From NCBI GenBank assembly GCA_905221605.1, contig CAJNDS010002068.1:709001-773000 (forward strand): a DNA stretch of 64,000 nucleotides, given 5' to 3'. The notes beneath the pieces were generated by a model, which saw nothing but the letters and a program-made list of their open reading frames with translations, made no database searches and was not told where the DNA came from. This document shows positions 22,201 through 32,918 of this stretch, one piece after another. This stretch comes from Symbiodinium natans (Eukaryota; Sar; Dinophyceae; Suessiales; Symbiodiniaceae). How positions within the stretch are numbered: position 1 is the stretch's first letter; the number at the start of each line of letters is the position of its first letter. A program made the position numbers and the translations under genes.

Positions 22201-23324
22201 CCATGGCCAAGTCATCGGCGACTTGGTACGAAACTCACTGCACAAATCTGCACCCTGAACTCCACATCCAGTGGCGGGCTCCGCATAGTGCCCACACTCA
22301 GGGTCTCCATTGCTTTATGTTTCAGTCTTACAATTCTCGCCTCCAAAGGCTCGAGATGACTGTTTGGTTACCTCATGCCCACTCCTCGTGTATCTTTAAG
22401 TCTTTAAGTGTTGAAGCCAAAGGCTCTACAGCGCAGAGCGCATTGGGGCCGGACTTCGGCGCGGGCGCATACACCTACACCACTTCGGCCCCGAGTGCCT
22501 TGTTCACTGGTTACAGCCAGCCAGGACAAAGCGCAGGCGCGTCTCGCTGTGTGGGCAGAGCAGGGTTTCCCACTGATCATCCATCCCGAGCCATCCCTGA
22601 CAGCGCATGAAGCGGGGCATCTTCAGACCGGTGAGTTTGGGGCCTACATTCGAGACTCAGGGTCTGGGGTCAGTATTTGTCAGTTGCAAACTGCCACCTG
22701 GCCAAATTTTCGGATGGCCAGAAAAGGCACTTCTCATCAACTCTCCGTGCTGTCCTACACAATCTTCTGGAAAAGTTAACGTTGTTGGAGCAGGGGATCA
22801 AGTCACCACTCATCAATTACCAGCAAGTTATGGCGCAGATGTGTTGAGGCTCCCGAAAAACTCGAAAAGACCGACAAACCCGAAGAAAAACCTGATTCAT
22901 CTGCGAGTCCTGCAAGGGCTAAGGCTAAGGGCTGGTGGTCATCTGCCAACTTGTGGGGCTGCAAAGAACAATGTCGCCCCCTCCGCCCCACAACACTCAC
23001 AGCACTTTGGGGTTTTAGGGCTTAGGGCATGTGATTCTTGCAATACGCGCCTCTCTGAGCTCTCAAACGCAAGCTGCAATATATGTCGGGCCAGAGTCAG
23101 CCAAAGCGAATAATGCAGATCCTCCGACCTGTAGAATTGGAAGTACAAGGGTTTCCTTTTTCTATGGGTCATGATTACAGGGTTTAGCCTTCAGGGTTTT
23201 GGGATTCGTGCGAGCCTCAAACCCGACTGCTTTGCAAATTCGTGCTTTCCTGGCAGGGCTCTACAGCGGGAGGCTGGCGACGCCCAGTTACCAGCCTCCA
23301 TACCAGGCCCGCATCTCCTCATGA
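19090..23324 (+). CDS. Gly/Ala/Pro/Tyr-rich low-complexity protein, multi-exon, C-terminus present
   Basis: No known family recognised. Exons in compatible phase: 19090-19251 (IPQVGGLGGLGGLGGLGGLA, then a Pro/Ala-rich stretch), 20077-20147 (YYSAGGVAAPTMHTASPAVP), 21365-about 21479 (KSALGTDLSAAPYSYASSVA, APYTPYTGFSQHGQIG), 22423-22536 (QSALGPDFGAGAYTYTTSAP, SALFTGYSQPGQSAG) and 23257-23324 (LYSGRLATPSYQPPYQARIS, S, stop). GC donors at 19252, 20148, 21480 and 22537 pair with acceptors that restore the codons. The two central exons are diverged copies of one unit (SALGxD...AYTY...TGYSQxGQ). Composition suggests a disordered, possibly assembly-forming or RNA-associated protein, but that is inference from composition only. 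The 5' end was not found. Confidence 0.7.
20077..20147 (+). CDS. Low-complexity protein exon YYSAGG
   Basis: Acceptor CTGCAG|G. Reads YYSAGGVAAPTMHTASPAVP then TPQ, before a GC donor. Phase 0 at the 3' end joins to PAKSALG at 21365. Confidence 0.65.
21365..21479 (+). CDS. Repeat-unit exon 1 of the low-complexity protein
   Basis: Reads PAKSALGTDLSAAPYSYASS then VAAPYTPYTGFSQHGQIG. A paralogous unit occurs in the next exon. The 3' end is the GC donor that gives phase agreement; the frame stays open further (GSSASSKA), so the exon may be longer. Confidence 0.65.
21590..21637. repeat. 10-bp tandem repeat (ctcacttggc)
   Basis: About five tandem copies of agctcactt/ggctcactt follow the first repeat-unit exon, inside an intron. 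Confidence 0.85.
21708..21800. repeat. GA-rich microsatellite
   Basis: Imperfect (GA)n/(GAGC)n tract in an intron. It accounts for the Arg/Glu-rich and Ser/Leu-rich open frames on both strands. Confidence 0.9.
22423..22536 (+). CDS. Repeat-unit exon 2 of the low-complexity protein
   Basis: Acceptor CAAAG|G. Reads STAQSALGPDFGAGAYTYTT then SAPSALFTGYSQPGQSAG, clearly related to the preceding exon. The GC donor at 22537 and the acceptor at 23256 restore Gly. Confidence 0.7.
23257..23324 (+). CDS. Terminal exon of the low-complexity protein
   Basis: A pyrimidine-rich acceptor TGGCAG|G. Reads LYSGRLATPSYQPPYQARIS, S and TGA at 23322-23324. Its Tyr/Pro/Ser richness matches the upstream exons. 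Confidence 0.65.
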
Positions 23325-25400
23325 AGCATTGGACTGCTCATGTGACGCTTCAATGTGGTACCTTTTGAGTTCAGATTGGGTTTCTGGAAGTGCGACTCAG
23401 TTTCGTGTGAGATTCTGCACGAGGGACGGTGTGCACAGAGGGCTGTGCGGATCACGCATGCCCAGATATGCGAGGTGCTGAGTTGAGGGGTTCTTCTGAG
23501 AGCAAGTGCTGCTTGGGGACCCTGGGATGTTAATTTGGAGCACCTTTTTTGCGATGTTTGGAGCATGAAGCCGCATGAGATGAAGTAGTGTGGGCTTCCC
23601 GACGCTGATATGCCTGTGCCTGCAAACCAAGGACAGGATATCTCTTCACAATTTACGTGACTGCCTGTAGTCTGATCGCCCAAAGTGCGAAGGGGCAGAC
23701 AGCAAGCGTGTATTGCAAGGTTTCGATCAATCGAGGGCAGGGGCGGCACTGGCCGCAGCGCAAGTCAACACCCGTGCTAAACTGCTAAAGGCTCATTTTC
23801 AAAACCTGAGAGCTACAATACACCTTTCATGATCCCACATGCCGTAGCCATGCTGCACGTAAGTTCTGCTTTTAGTGTCCGGGTTAGGATTCCACCTTCT
23901 TTAACTGGCAATTTCATTTGAGTCACAGACCCCATAGTCAGATCCTGAAGACCAGTACTGGAAAGCATAGGCAAGCCATGCGCCCTCGATTGCTCGGCGC
24001 GCATGATGTCATGGCTTTTGAGGTTCAGACAGCTTTCGCTGAGGTATGAGCACCCCGTGAGCCATACAATTTAAATGAGGCACCCTAAGACCCTAAGCAA
24101 CTGAAAGCATTCTCCGTTTGGCAGATAACGTAAAAGTGCTGCTGCAACAGGCAAACGACAGGCGGGAACGGGAGGCATTATGGCTTCGTGCAGGCCATCT
24201 CACTCTAGTAAAGCTTGGGATGTCCAATATGTATAGGCCAACATGGGTCATGAGACTGGGGTATTTGACATCATGGGAGATGCTGTGGCAGATGCTGAGC
24301 CCAGTCCATATGCCAGTGGGATAGGAGCACCTGGTGACGCGGAGGATGTGAGGCTGTGTGAGATACCATCACTGTCACTTGTACCTTATGCACTTGAATT
24401 ACAAAAGCCTCGTTCTGGCGCTTTCAAAGCATAGCTTTCTTCGGCAGCCTCCAAGTTTCCAGATGGAGTCCCCACTGTCCTGATGCTGGGGTGGCGCCTT
24501 CTTTGCGGAGCAAAGGCTCAGTGCTGGGCTAGGAATGTTCATCCTTAACAAACCCGTTATGAGTTTAAGCCCTCTGTGTATCTGCAGGTTGACCCTGTTT
24601 AGACTGCCAAGCCTCAAGTGTAGTGTGAGGCCTGTTTAGGGCTTAGGGTTTTGGGTGACGCAAGCAGTGTTCGCAGGATCTGGGTTGCCGCCAATAGAGC
24701 GATATATACCCGTTATCATCTGCTCACCAACAGCCCTCAATCACCCGACCCTAAACTCCAGTCTGGCAGCCTCGTTCGGCTTTCCGTGTCTGAGGCCTGC
24801 CAAAAGGCTTCACAGTGGCTGGCGGCAGCTGGGCCTTCACTAGGGGCCAGGGCTTCGGGTTTAAGATTCAATTGGGACATAGCGGGTTTAAGCCAGGAGG
24901 GGTCATTGCTTCGGCGCTCTTTATTTGTTTATGTCTTTTCTGCTTGTCCCTTGGTTTGCTGGATCCGCTGATCCCCTGGTCTGCTGGTCCTCCGGTCTGC
25001 TGGTCCAAGACCACGACCACGCGGAGGAAATAATCAGAGGTTGTCCTATTGACACATACAAGAAACTGAGGCTCGGCCATTGCAGATTGTAACTTTTCCT
25101 ACTACAAGCAATGTAAAGGAAACTACAGGTTCATAAATCCAAGGTATTATCCACCCACCCCCACCCCAAAAGATTGCAAACAAGAACGTACCAAAGAAAA
25201 CCCACCCATTTTAAGCCGTATAACGAGGGTTCAGGGTTTAGGGTTTGGACAGCCTGCCCAACGCTTCCCGGGCTCATGATGTCCTGGGCAAGGCATGTTC
25301 TGAAATAATGCACACCGTGATGCCTTGCGAATGAAGAAGATCCATCACACCAGTCTACACCCTCAACCCCAGCACCTGCAACCTTATGCCGGTATGCTGA
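23325..25400. other. Spacer with two weak exon-like pieces
   Basis: About 24119-24218 (+) reads NVKVLLQQANDRREREALWL, a helical, charged sequence after a CAG. About 24243-24370 (+) reads MGHETGVFDIMGDAVADAEP then SPYASGIGAPGDAEDVRLC. Neither matches a family I know and their joins are not resolved. Telomere-like words lie near 23180, 24630 and 25230. Confidence 0.35.
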
Positions 25401-25410
25401 GGCTCTGAGC

Positions 25411-25467
25411 TTACCGCGCCCAGACAACGTGGCAGTGGCTGCCGCCATCTCTGCTTGCGAGAAGGGT
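25411..25467 (+). CDS. PPR exon, PDNVAVAAAISACEKG
   Basis: Reads LPRPDNVAVAAAISACEKGQ. PDxVAxxAAISACEKG is the standard dinoflagellate PPR first helix. Ends are approximate: the frame remains open past 25500 into T-rich intron. Confidence 0.65.
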
Positions 25468-28272
25468 CAGAAGAGGCGACCGAGGGGTGATTCAAAGGTT
25501 TTGTGGTTTTTGGAGTTTCTTAGACAAAGCATGCAACTGCATGATGGCAGCATCAGCTGCTTGCTTAGCCAAGCTGGGCAGGTCTGCTGAATGTAAGTAT
25601 GGCGGCTGTGAATCGAAAGAACAGTTCTCAGAGTGGTTGAACAACTATTTAGCCTTGCAATCACCAGCTTGTTGTTCTGCAACAGTTTTTTGACCGTCGA
25701 CCTGAAACCCTTCTCTGGCATTTGTCTTCGTCGAAGAGTATTCGACATCTGATTGTCAGCCAAATCTTGCGAAGTTCCCGGTTGTTTGTTTTGTGAAGCC
25801 TATGTCCCTCAGAGCCCTTCAAAGCCATTCGCTTCGAAGCCTAAGCCCCACATACCCTGAACCTGAACCTTTCAGGCAGGCCGGCTCTGCTTGGAGAAGT
25901 GCTTCTGCATTGCTCGAAGAGCTTGGCCCACGACGGATCCTCCGGGATGCGCCACGGAAGAGTTTGGGGTTGATGCCTGTGGGATTCCTATATGCGTATG
26001 CATATATGTATATATATATATACATATATAGATATATGAGATATATATATATGTATATGTATATGTATATGTATGTGTGTGTATGTGTGTTTATGTAAAC
26101 ATACGTAGATTCAAATGGTCGCGTAACTCGAGCTCAGCATTTCGGATTCAGGGCTCAGTTTTGGCAGAGGCTCTTTCGGAATCCTAACCCAAACCCAGGC
26201 CCACCCGAAAAGTCGTCGCGTTGATCCGAGGCCATCTGCAACAATGCTGCTGTCAGTGCCTTCGAGAGTCTTGGCCGTTCTCTCCCAAGAAAATGTAAAT
26301 ATTGGATACCAGCCCGCCGTGGGATGTTCGCCCTGATTAGGAGCAAGAAGCAGAAGCAGGTGCAGATATGATGTTCATCGTGAACGCTTGGCTATCCGCA
26401 CTATGGCGAACACTGAGCTGCGTAGCCCCCAAGCTATTCCGGCATTGCTGGCCCGAACCTTGAACCCGAAACCCTGACCAAAGAAGCTCAAAATTGCCCT
26501 CCCGCAATTGAGAATGTGTGCAGAGTCCTGATCGCCTGGTTGGGCGAAGTGCGCGCTTGCTCAACAAAGATGGTGTAGCCTGCCAGAACCCCTATCCAGC
26601 CCTGCTACTGCGCGACGACGACGACGACGACGAGGACGATTTCGAGGACGACTACGATTAGGACGACTACGAGGACGAGGGCGAGGACGAGGGCGAGGAG
26701 GAGGAGGAGGAGGAGGAGGAGGAGGAGGAGGAGGAGGAGGAGGAGGAGGAGGAGGAGGAGGAGGAGGAGGAGGAGGAGGAGGAGGAGGCGGAGGAGGAGG
26801 AGGAGGAGGAGGATGAGGAGGAGGACGACGACGACGAGGAGGAGGAGGAGGCGGAGGAGGAGGAGGAGGAGGAGGAGGAGGAGGAGGAGGAGGAGGAGGA
26901 GGAGGAGGAGGAGGAGGAGGACGACTGCGACCGCGACTGTGACGGCGACGGCGGCGGCGACGACGACGACCACTACTTCTTCTTCTCGTGGTACTAGTGC
27001 GTTTACGACTACTACGACTTCTACAAAGCCAACCTCACTCTACTGAAACCCACGCGTGCCCCAGGAAGGCCCAGCGCTGGCGCCACGCCCTGGCGCTTCT
27101 GAGCACGATGCCGGCGCCTAGCGACCTGGGACTCCTTGGCGACCTGGTTAGAGTTTAGGGTTCAGGGAATTTGGAGTTCAGGGTTTGGGTTTAGGATCAA
27201 GGAAGGTGCATTGGCCACACACAGGCCTAAGCCCAAACCTCGCTAGGCCCTAAGCCCTACACCAGTCCCCAGGATTTTGGAAGAAGCTTCGGTGTTCAGG
27301 GCGTTTTTTGGCCAGACTTCTTAGGGATTTAGGGCTTAGGGTTGGGGGGGACTTCAGGAGCTGCCTGCGTTGGTCATAGATCGCTCATCAAAGGTTCTGT
27401 GTCAGCGCCGCATCTACTTTGCATAAATCTCTAAGCCCAAAACACATCGGAGCCTCGAACCCTCAGGCCCTACCTGGCTCATACCATCCTTGACGGTTAG
27501 GACGAATCATGAACAGGTATGTTAGGTAACCCAACAGGGGTAAGCTGTAAGCTCGTACGTAAACCAGGCCTCTCCAGCGCTTTGGCTGCTTGTGCATCGG
27601 CTGGTCAGCGCGAGGCCGCCTGCCGCCTGCGCCAGGTCATGGCGGAGGAGGCGAGGGTCCAGAGTGGCCATTGGGTCTATAGGGTCTCTGAGGTTTAGGG
27701 TTTAGATGAAGGGCTTACGGTCTTAGGGTCCACGTAGGGTCTCTGGGCTGTGGAGGGTTTGGAGTTTAGGCTTTTCCAGATCATTGAATGCGTCTTGTTG
27801 TGTCTTGGTTGCAAAAGTCGTTCTCTTGGTGCTTGATGATCTCCTAAATCAGCTTTGCTTTGGAAACGTTATTCAGCCCCTAAGCTTCGACTAGTGACGA
27901 GTGTTCGTTGTCAATGGTCTCTGGCTCTGATCACATGGTTCTCCATGATGAATCCTGCCAGGGGCTCCGTCCAACCGCGAGCAGCCCGCGAGCTCAGAGT
28001 CATGATGGTTTTGCACTCCTGAGAACGGTTTAGTGCGGCTTCCTCGTAGGCAGAAAGGCAGTAATGTGCTCAGGCACCGGTCCTCCAAGATTCGGAATTG
28101 CAGACCACATCTTCGCCACAAGATCCCGAAAACTTGAGAAGCTTCCTGAACACTAAGCCCTAAAACGCTGAAAGATGTTCAATCAAGGCCTTGCCGCGTT
28201 GGTCGCTGCTTTGGGCGGCAGCCGGGCGCTGGGGCACCTGCTCGAAATCCCGTGGCTCGAAGAGAACTTCAG
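25411..28272 (+). CDS. PPR-like protein, partial multi-exon gene
   Basis: Exon-like segments in order: about 25411-25467 (PDNVAVAAAISACEKGQK), 27065-about 27146 (KAQRWRHALALLSTMPAPSD), 27568-about 27655 (LSSALAACASAGQREAACRL, RQVMAEEA) and 28188-about 28270 (LAALVAALGGSRALGHLLEI, PWLEENF). The first two join as the two helices of one PPR unit (ISACEK..RWRHALALL). The third is PPR-like and the fourth fits only loosely. Acceptors of the last three are AG|G. The first junction did not resolve to a standard donor. The intron between the first two holds a 380-bp GAG array. Ends are unknown. Confidence 0.55.
26613..26995. repeat. GAG/GAC trinucleotide array
   Basis: About 125 triplets, mostly GAG, with GAC, GAT and GCG variants at both ends. 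Read forward one frame gives poly-Glu/Asp with a stop near 26658; the reverse gives poly-Leu. The in-frame stop and position between two PPR exons indicate intronic DNA. Confidence 0.9.
27065..27146 (+). CDS. PPR exon, QRWRHALALLSTM
   Basis: Acceptor CCCCAG|G. Reads KAQRWRHALALLSTMPAPSD then LGLLGDL, before GTTAG followed by telomere-like repeats. It is the second helix of a PPR unit. Confidence 0.65.
27568..27655 (+). CDS. PPR-like exon, ALAACASAGQREAA
   Basis: Acceptor ACCAG|G. Reads LSSALAACASAGQREAACRL then RQVMAEEA, a helix-turn-helix with PPR spacing. The GC donor near the GAGGAG end is not fixed. Confidence 0.5.
28188..28270 (+). CDS. Helical exon following the PPR-like exons
   Basis: Acceptor ATCAAG|G. 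Reads LAALVAALGGSRALGHLLEI then PWLEENF. Possibly the continuation of the PPR-like protein or another helical-repeat protein. Confidence 0.4.
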
Positions 28273-29709
28273 GGTGGCTATGGGGAAACGGCCGACCTAA
28301 GCCAGGATCACATCCCTAAATTGCTAAACTCTTGGTTGCGTTGGCATGCCATTTTGGTTCCCTGGACCAAGGAAGCTGCTGTCAGAAGCGAGAAGTGCCG
28401 TGTTGGATCTGCGAGTGCTGCCCAAAGGTGTGCTTCAATCGGAGAAAAAAAGGAAACGAGCTAAGCAAACCCTCAATCCGAAACGCAGACTCGGGGTCCA
28501 GTGTTCCAGCACTGGCAAATCTCAAACGAGTTTCCAGAAGCCAAAAAAGCATGCTCTCGACATTCTGGGTTTAGGGGCCCTGGTTCCGTGCCCCTATCTT
28601 GGGATACCCTAAAACTCATAGAAGGGCCAGTGTTCTAGTAGGTACCGCAGAAGGCGATCTTCGTTTCGGACCCCTTTCTAGACCTGACAGTTGTCAAAGC
28701 AGACACAAAGCAAACGCTCCTGGGGAATACTGCGGCAAGTGTCTGTCCTCTTTGTGCAAGTGCCTCCCCTGAGCTGCGGTTTAGGGTTCAGGGTTCCAAA
28801 CGTGTAAGTACACCATCCTGACCATGCTTTCAAAGTGGTCTTTCAATGCGCATGTACACAGGAGACGTTACCTTTGCTGTTTCAATAGAGTTGCAGTTTA
28901 GGGCAGGTAGGAAATTGGGAAAGGATAGACCCTCTGCATGCAGATGCTGATCGGAAGAGGCAGTTCGCACTCGTTGCGCCTGCTTCTTGTCGGACCAAAA
29001 AGCCTGTCAGCATCTGCTGGTTCTGGTCCTGGTTCTTTTGGGGTTGCCCTGGAACCACCACATCTTTGTTGTGCAAACTTGCTGAGGTTTCAGTGCAGCA
29101 TTCCTGTTGTTTGTCACGTGCATGTGGGCCCATGTGCATCGGCTGTAACTTGCCGTGCACTTACAGCCGAGAACCCGAAACCTACACCACTCCCAAGCCG
29201 ATGTTGAAGTGCGCTGCGGCCAAGCGAGAGAGTACCGCACTCTTGATGCTGCCGATGTCGATTCTGAGTCTTGCTCCGCGCCCAACCCCCCCCCCAAACC
29301 CAAACTCATCCCCTTTCCGCTCTTGCCCCTGCGACAGAGCGTCCGCGACCGAAATCTCTTTGTCTCCGAAAGATCTGAAAGACCAGATGACCACGAGGCG
29401 CGCAGAGCTTTGCAGGGCTCAAGGGGTTTGAGGGCTTGGGAGATGCTACACGATGCATTTGTAAGATGAGCTTGTTGATGTTGTGTCACGACACGCACCA
29501 ACCATGCGATCTGAGAGCTTCCAGAGCTGGGATGGGATAGGATAGGCACGATGAGGAACTGATCTTGAATGTTGCGAGAACGTTCAATGGGTAGAATCAA
29601 GGAGACATCAAACACCATCAACTCAGCGTGTCAAGCTTCGTTTGATGGTGTTGAATGCCCGAATGTCTGTGCGGGCGTGGGGGCGTGCGTGTGCTTGCGT
29701 GCGTGCGCG

Positions 29710-29878
29710 TGGTGGGGTGGGGTGGGGTGGGGTGGGGTGGGGTGGGGTGGGGTGGGGTGGGGTGGGGGGGGTGGGGTGGGGTGGGGGGGTGGGGTGGGGG
29801 TGGGGTGGGGTGGGGTGGGGTGGGGGGGGTGGGGTGGGGTGGGGTGGGGTGGGGTGGGGTGGGGTGGGGTGGGTGGGT
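29710..29878. repeat. (GGGGT)n G-rich array
   Basis: About 30 units of ggggt with scattered G7-G9 runs. All long open frames across it on both strands (Trp/Gly/Val or Pro/Thr/His) are repeat artefacts. The run structure favours G-quadruplexes on the + strand. Confidence 0.95.
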
Positions 29879-29903
29879 AATGGGTGGGTGAGAAAGTGGG
29901 TGC

Positions 29904-30080
29904 GCCGCGCGCACGCGCCCGCGCGCGCGCGCGCGCCGCCCGCATGTCGTGCGGGTGTGCGCGTGTGGGCGTGCGCGCGTGTGCGCGTGTGCGCGTGCGT
30001 GTGCGCGTGCGCGTGCGTGTGAGCGTGCGCGTGCGCTCGCGCGCGCGCGCGCGCACGGGTGTGTGTGTGTGTGTGCGCAC
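29904..30080. repeat. Alternating purine-pyrimidine (GC/GT)n tract
   Basis: Mostly gcgcgc, gtgcgc and gtgtgt, directly after the G-rich array. Such alternation is known to favour left-handed (Z) DNA. Confidence 0.95.
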
Positions 30081-31302
30081 GCAAATGCATGCGTGCATGC
30101 GTTGGGTGGGTGTTGCGCGCGTGTGTTGGGTGTGTATAAGGCCTCAAAGTTCCCAAGCTACCCCTAACATTCAAAAAATGTGGCAGGAGATGAAGAGGGC
30201 ACCTTCGAAGGACATGACTTGACTGCGTTTAGTGTCTATGTGTGCTAAATTTCAATGTTCACTGCACTAAGGGGTTCTGCCTGAAATAAGTTTCTGGCAT
30301 AGGCAACCAAACCGAAAGCAGTTGTTTCGAGGCCATCAGCATTTCGAATCGTTTTAGATCGACAGAGCTGTACGGAGCGCCCCCCTCCTAGAGACTCGTG
30401 TCTTGTATCGATAAAACGTCAGGCGGAGTCAGGCTAAAGCAAACAAAATGATTCGTTTCCTCGATGGGATAACACGGACCTGAAAATAACTTTCCGCCTG
30501 CCTGGCCGAGATCGGAAAAGTGAAGACGCTCAGCTTTAGTCGGCTTCGACAACAAGCAGCCGCCACAAACGGGCAGACCAGCTTTGCTAGCTGGCAAGCA
30601 AAGGGTTACAAAAAGTGTCAGCTGCGATCAGTTTTTCTCGAATATTTCAGCGACAAATCAAGTCATGCCTCGTTCGTGTGTTTTTGGTTTTGGTCATGTG
30701 TTGTTTTTGATGTTACAATGCTTTGCTCTCAGCCTTTACTTACGATCGGGTTTGTCTTGTCTGGCAATTCTGTCACTTTACTTCTTGGCATTTCATGCCA
30801 TCCAGACTCGGGCCCAGCGTTGCTGCGATCACTCACTTTTTGTTTTGCAGCGCTTTCACAAAACCTTAGTTTCAGATCGGTTTTTTGTATTTCGAATAAA
30901 AGCGGTCAATATTGAAATTTAGCATCTATGTGGGCGATTATCTAGAATGTCCCGTTCTTGGATGTGGGCCATATCTTTGCAAAATTTCGAAAAACCCCCC
31001 ACGTGTAGGGCTTAAGCGGTTTAGTAAAGATAGGGCCTATACTGTGTGACATTTTCCCGCTTCTTCCCTGCTCCTGTTACTCAAGTCACGTAAGCGACTC
31101 TTCAGTGGAGATGCAGGTGCCCAAATCGAGTGGTCAGTTCTGTTTTGAGGCTGTGAGATGGGCCTCTTGTGATCTTCTGAACTGGGCGTACATTACAAAG
31201 CTATTGTACACCATAAACGGAGGTTTAGATGTCAAAGTACGTGGCCCCACAAGCGCAGAAGCGCGCAGGACAGAATCGCAGACTGCACCACTGCACAACA
31301 GG

Positions 31303-31651
31303 AACACTTCCATGGCCAACTGTGATGGCATGTTTCTGGGTATTCACGCTCTTCGCCTCCTTGGATTGGGAATCTCCAGCCTGCGGAAGCAATTGTCTTT
31401 ATGTCCTCCTGCATGACCCATCATTGGGATTGCGTAGGGTCAATATCCCTCGTAAAACCCCCATTTTTTGGACTGGGGTGCCGAATTCCCTAGTTCAAAA
31501 ATCGCGCACGGCGTCGCTCTTCAGTCTCAAGCAACATGGAGGGTATGAGGAAATATGAGGAAAATTGCTTCCGCAGACTGGAGGTTCCCAGTCCAAGGAG
31601 GCGACGAGAATGAATACCTAGAAACATGCCAAGGCATGTGGCAATGGAAGT
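31303..31651. repeat. Inverted repeat, about 90-bp arms
   Basis: Arms at about 31303-31399 and 31558-31651 match as reverse complements at roughly 80% or better. Both encode LGIHxLRLLGLGxSSLRKQ when read outward-in, on opposite strands. The spacer ends with cgtcgctcttcagtctcaag, which recurs at about 31834. Confidence 0.75.
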
Positions 31652-32831
31652 GGTCGTTTGAGCACATGTCTGGTGGGTTGCCAAAGTGTCCTAAATCAGG
31701 GTTTGCTCTTGGGGTTTCAATTTTGTTAGAGAGCCTTGTATTTATTGTTTCAGCATACGCAAAACAGGGACCATAACCTTGAACAGCCTCTGTCAGGACA
31801 CCCACTATACCCACCACACCGCGCAGCAGCTTTATCGTCGCTCTTCCTCAGTCTCAAGCAACATTTCCGAGGACTTCCGCTAGGACTTAGGGCAAGGCGT
31901 AGTAGTAGAGCAGACAAGCGAATTTCTGCATTTGTGGAACCTTGAGCCAAAGCCGGAACCATCAACCTACGCCAGAAGCTACAGTAGCCGCTGTTTGGGA
32001 GGGGCGGGGGGGATCGGGTCGTGTCCGGAGAAGCCGAAGGATCAGTGAAGGCCTCAAGCTGCTTTTGCTCGAGTTGCATCAGACTTTGTGTGCCAGTTCC
32101 ATCTGAATCGGCAGAAATACCAGGGTACTGGATTTCAGGTTTTGGAACTTTGACTTCGATGCTGTGGAGTTTCAGTTTGTGAGGTGACCAGGCTCTTGTG
32201 CTCACAAGGAAACAATGCCCGGAACTCCAAGCATCTGGCTTCAGCATTATGCCCGAGTCCCAAACCCTTGAAGAACCTGAGCCGGGCGGGAGGGGGGCAC
32301 CTTGCTTCACTGAATCACCCTTTTCTAGTATCCTAAGCCTAAAAGAAGAACCTTAGCAAACTGGACCCAGGGTACAGGTACAATCCCTCCATGTAAGCTG
32401 TTAGACTTGACTTCTGAAGGAAGCCACGGATCCTTCGCAGGCCGCGGCTTCTCTGAGACCCTTGGGACCCCTCAACCTGAAATCCTAAATCCCTAATCCC
32501 TAGTTCTGGTGCTTCTCTAAGTTGTGGCGGAGCTTTGTATACGTATATGCAAAGGTGGCACCGGAAAAGCGATCATCTTTTTGATGCAGCTGTCATACCA
32601 GCATCTCCCTCCTAATGCAACATGACCGTTCTCATGTCGCTTCGGTCCGCTTTACCCCAAATACCCATTCGAAATAGATGGCATGGCCCGAAACCCTGAC
32701 AAATCGAGCAGGTCGGACTGCATCTGCAGCGCCTGGCCCGGGCCCTAAATGGAAAGCCTCAGGGCAGGCATCCTCGGTCATCTTCAGCTTGAGGGCTTCG
32801 GGGATGCTTGCATGCTGACCCTCCTTTTTGG

Positions 32832-32918
32832 TTCAATGGCCGTGTCGAGGAACGACAGAGCATCAGAGAAGAGGAAGACGACGAGGACTTGCTAGGCACG
32901 GCTTCCATGCGCACCTAA
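32832..32918 (+). CDS. Possible acidic C-terminal exon
   Basis: Reads FNGRVEERQSIREEEDDEDL then LGTASMRT and TAA. It follows a pyrimidine-rich stretch (ccctcctttttg). An acidic cluster just before a stop is plausible for a protein tail, but no upstream exons were identified. Confidence 0.4.
   Translation, partial: FNGRVEERQSIREEEDDEDLLGTASMRT

Larger units (their letters stand above)
28273..32831. other. Spacer/intron region with large simple repeats
   Basis: No gene assigned. A Cys-rich stretch at about 28378-28437 (+) reads REVPCWICECCPKVCFNR and could be a zinc-binding exon, but no partner was found. A 131-codon open frame at 30520-30915 (+) is A+T-rich and motif-free. The 186-codon minus frame at 31750-32310 also lacks any motif. 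Confidence 0.5.

Noticed and set aside
23841-23851. ccgtagccat, matching the first ten bases of the dinoflagellate spliced leader
   Set aside because: The following bases do not match the leader, and a ten-base match is easily chance. No SL RNA gene structure is present.
26605-26973. 122-codon poly-Leu frame on the minus strand
   Set aside because: Direct product of the GAG array; no membrane-protein context.
29618-30174. Open frames up to 183 codons on both strands
   Set aside because: They only translate the GGGGT and GC/GT repeats (Trp/Gly/Val or Pro/Thr/His runs).
31941-31952. cttgagccaaag, resembling the reverse complement of the spliced-leader end
   Set aside because: Match stops after about eleven bases; insufficient for a relic leader.
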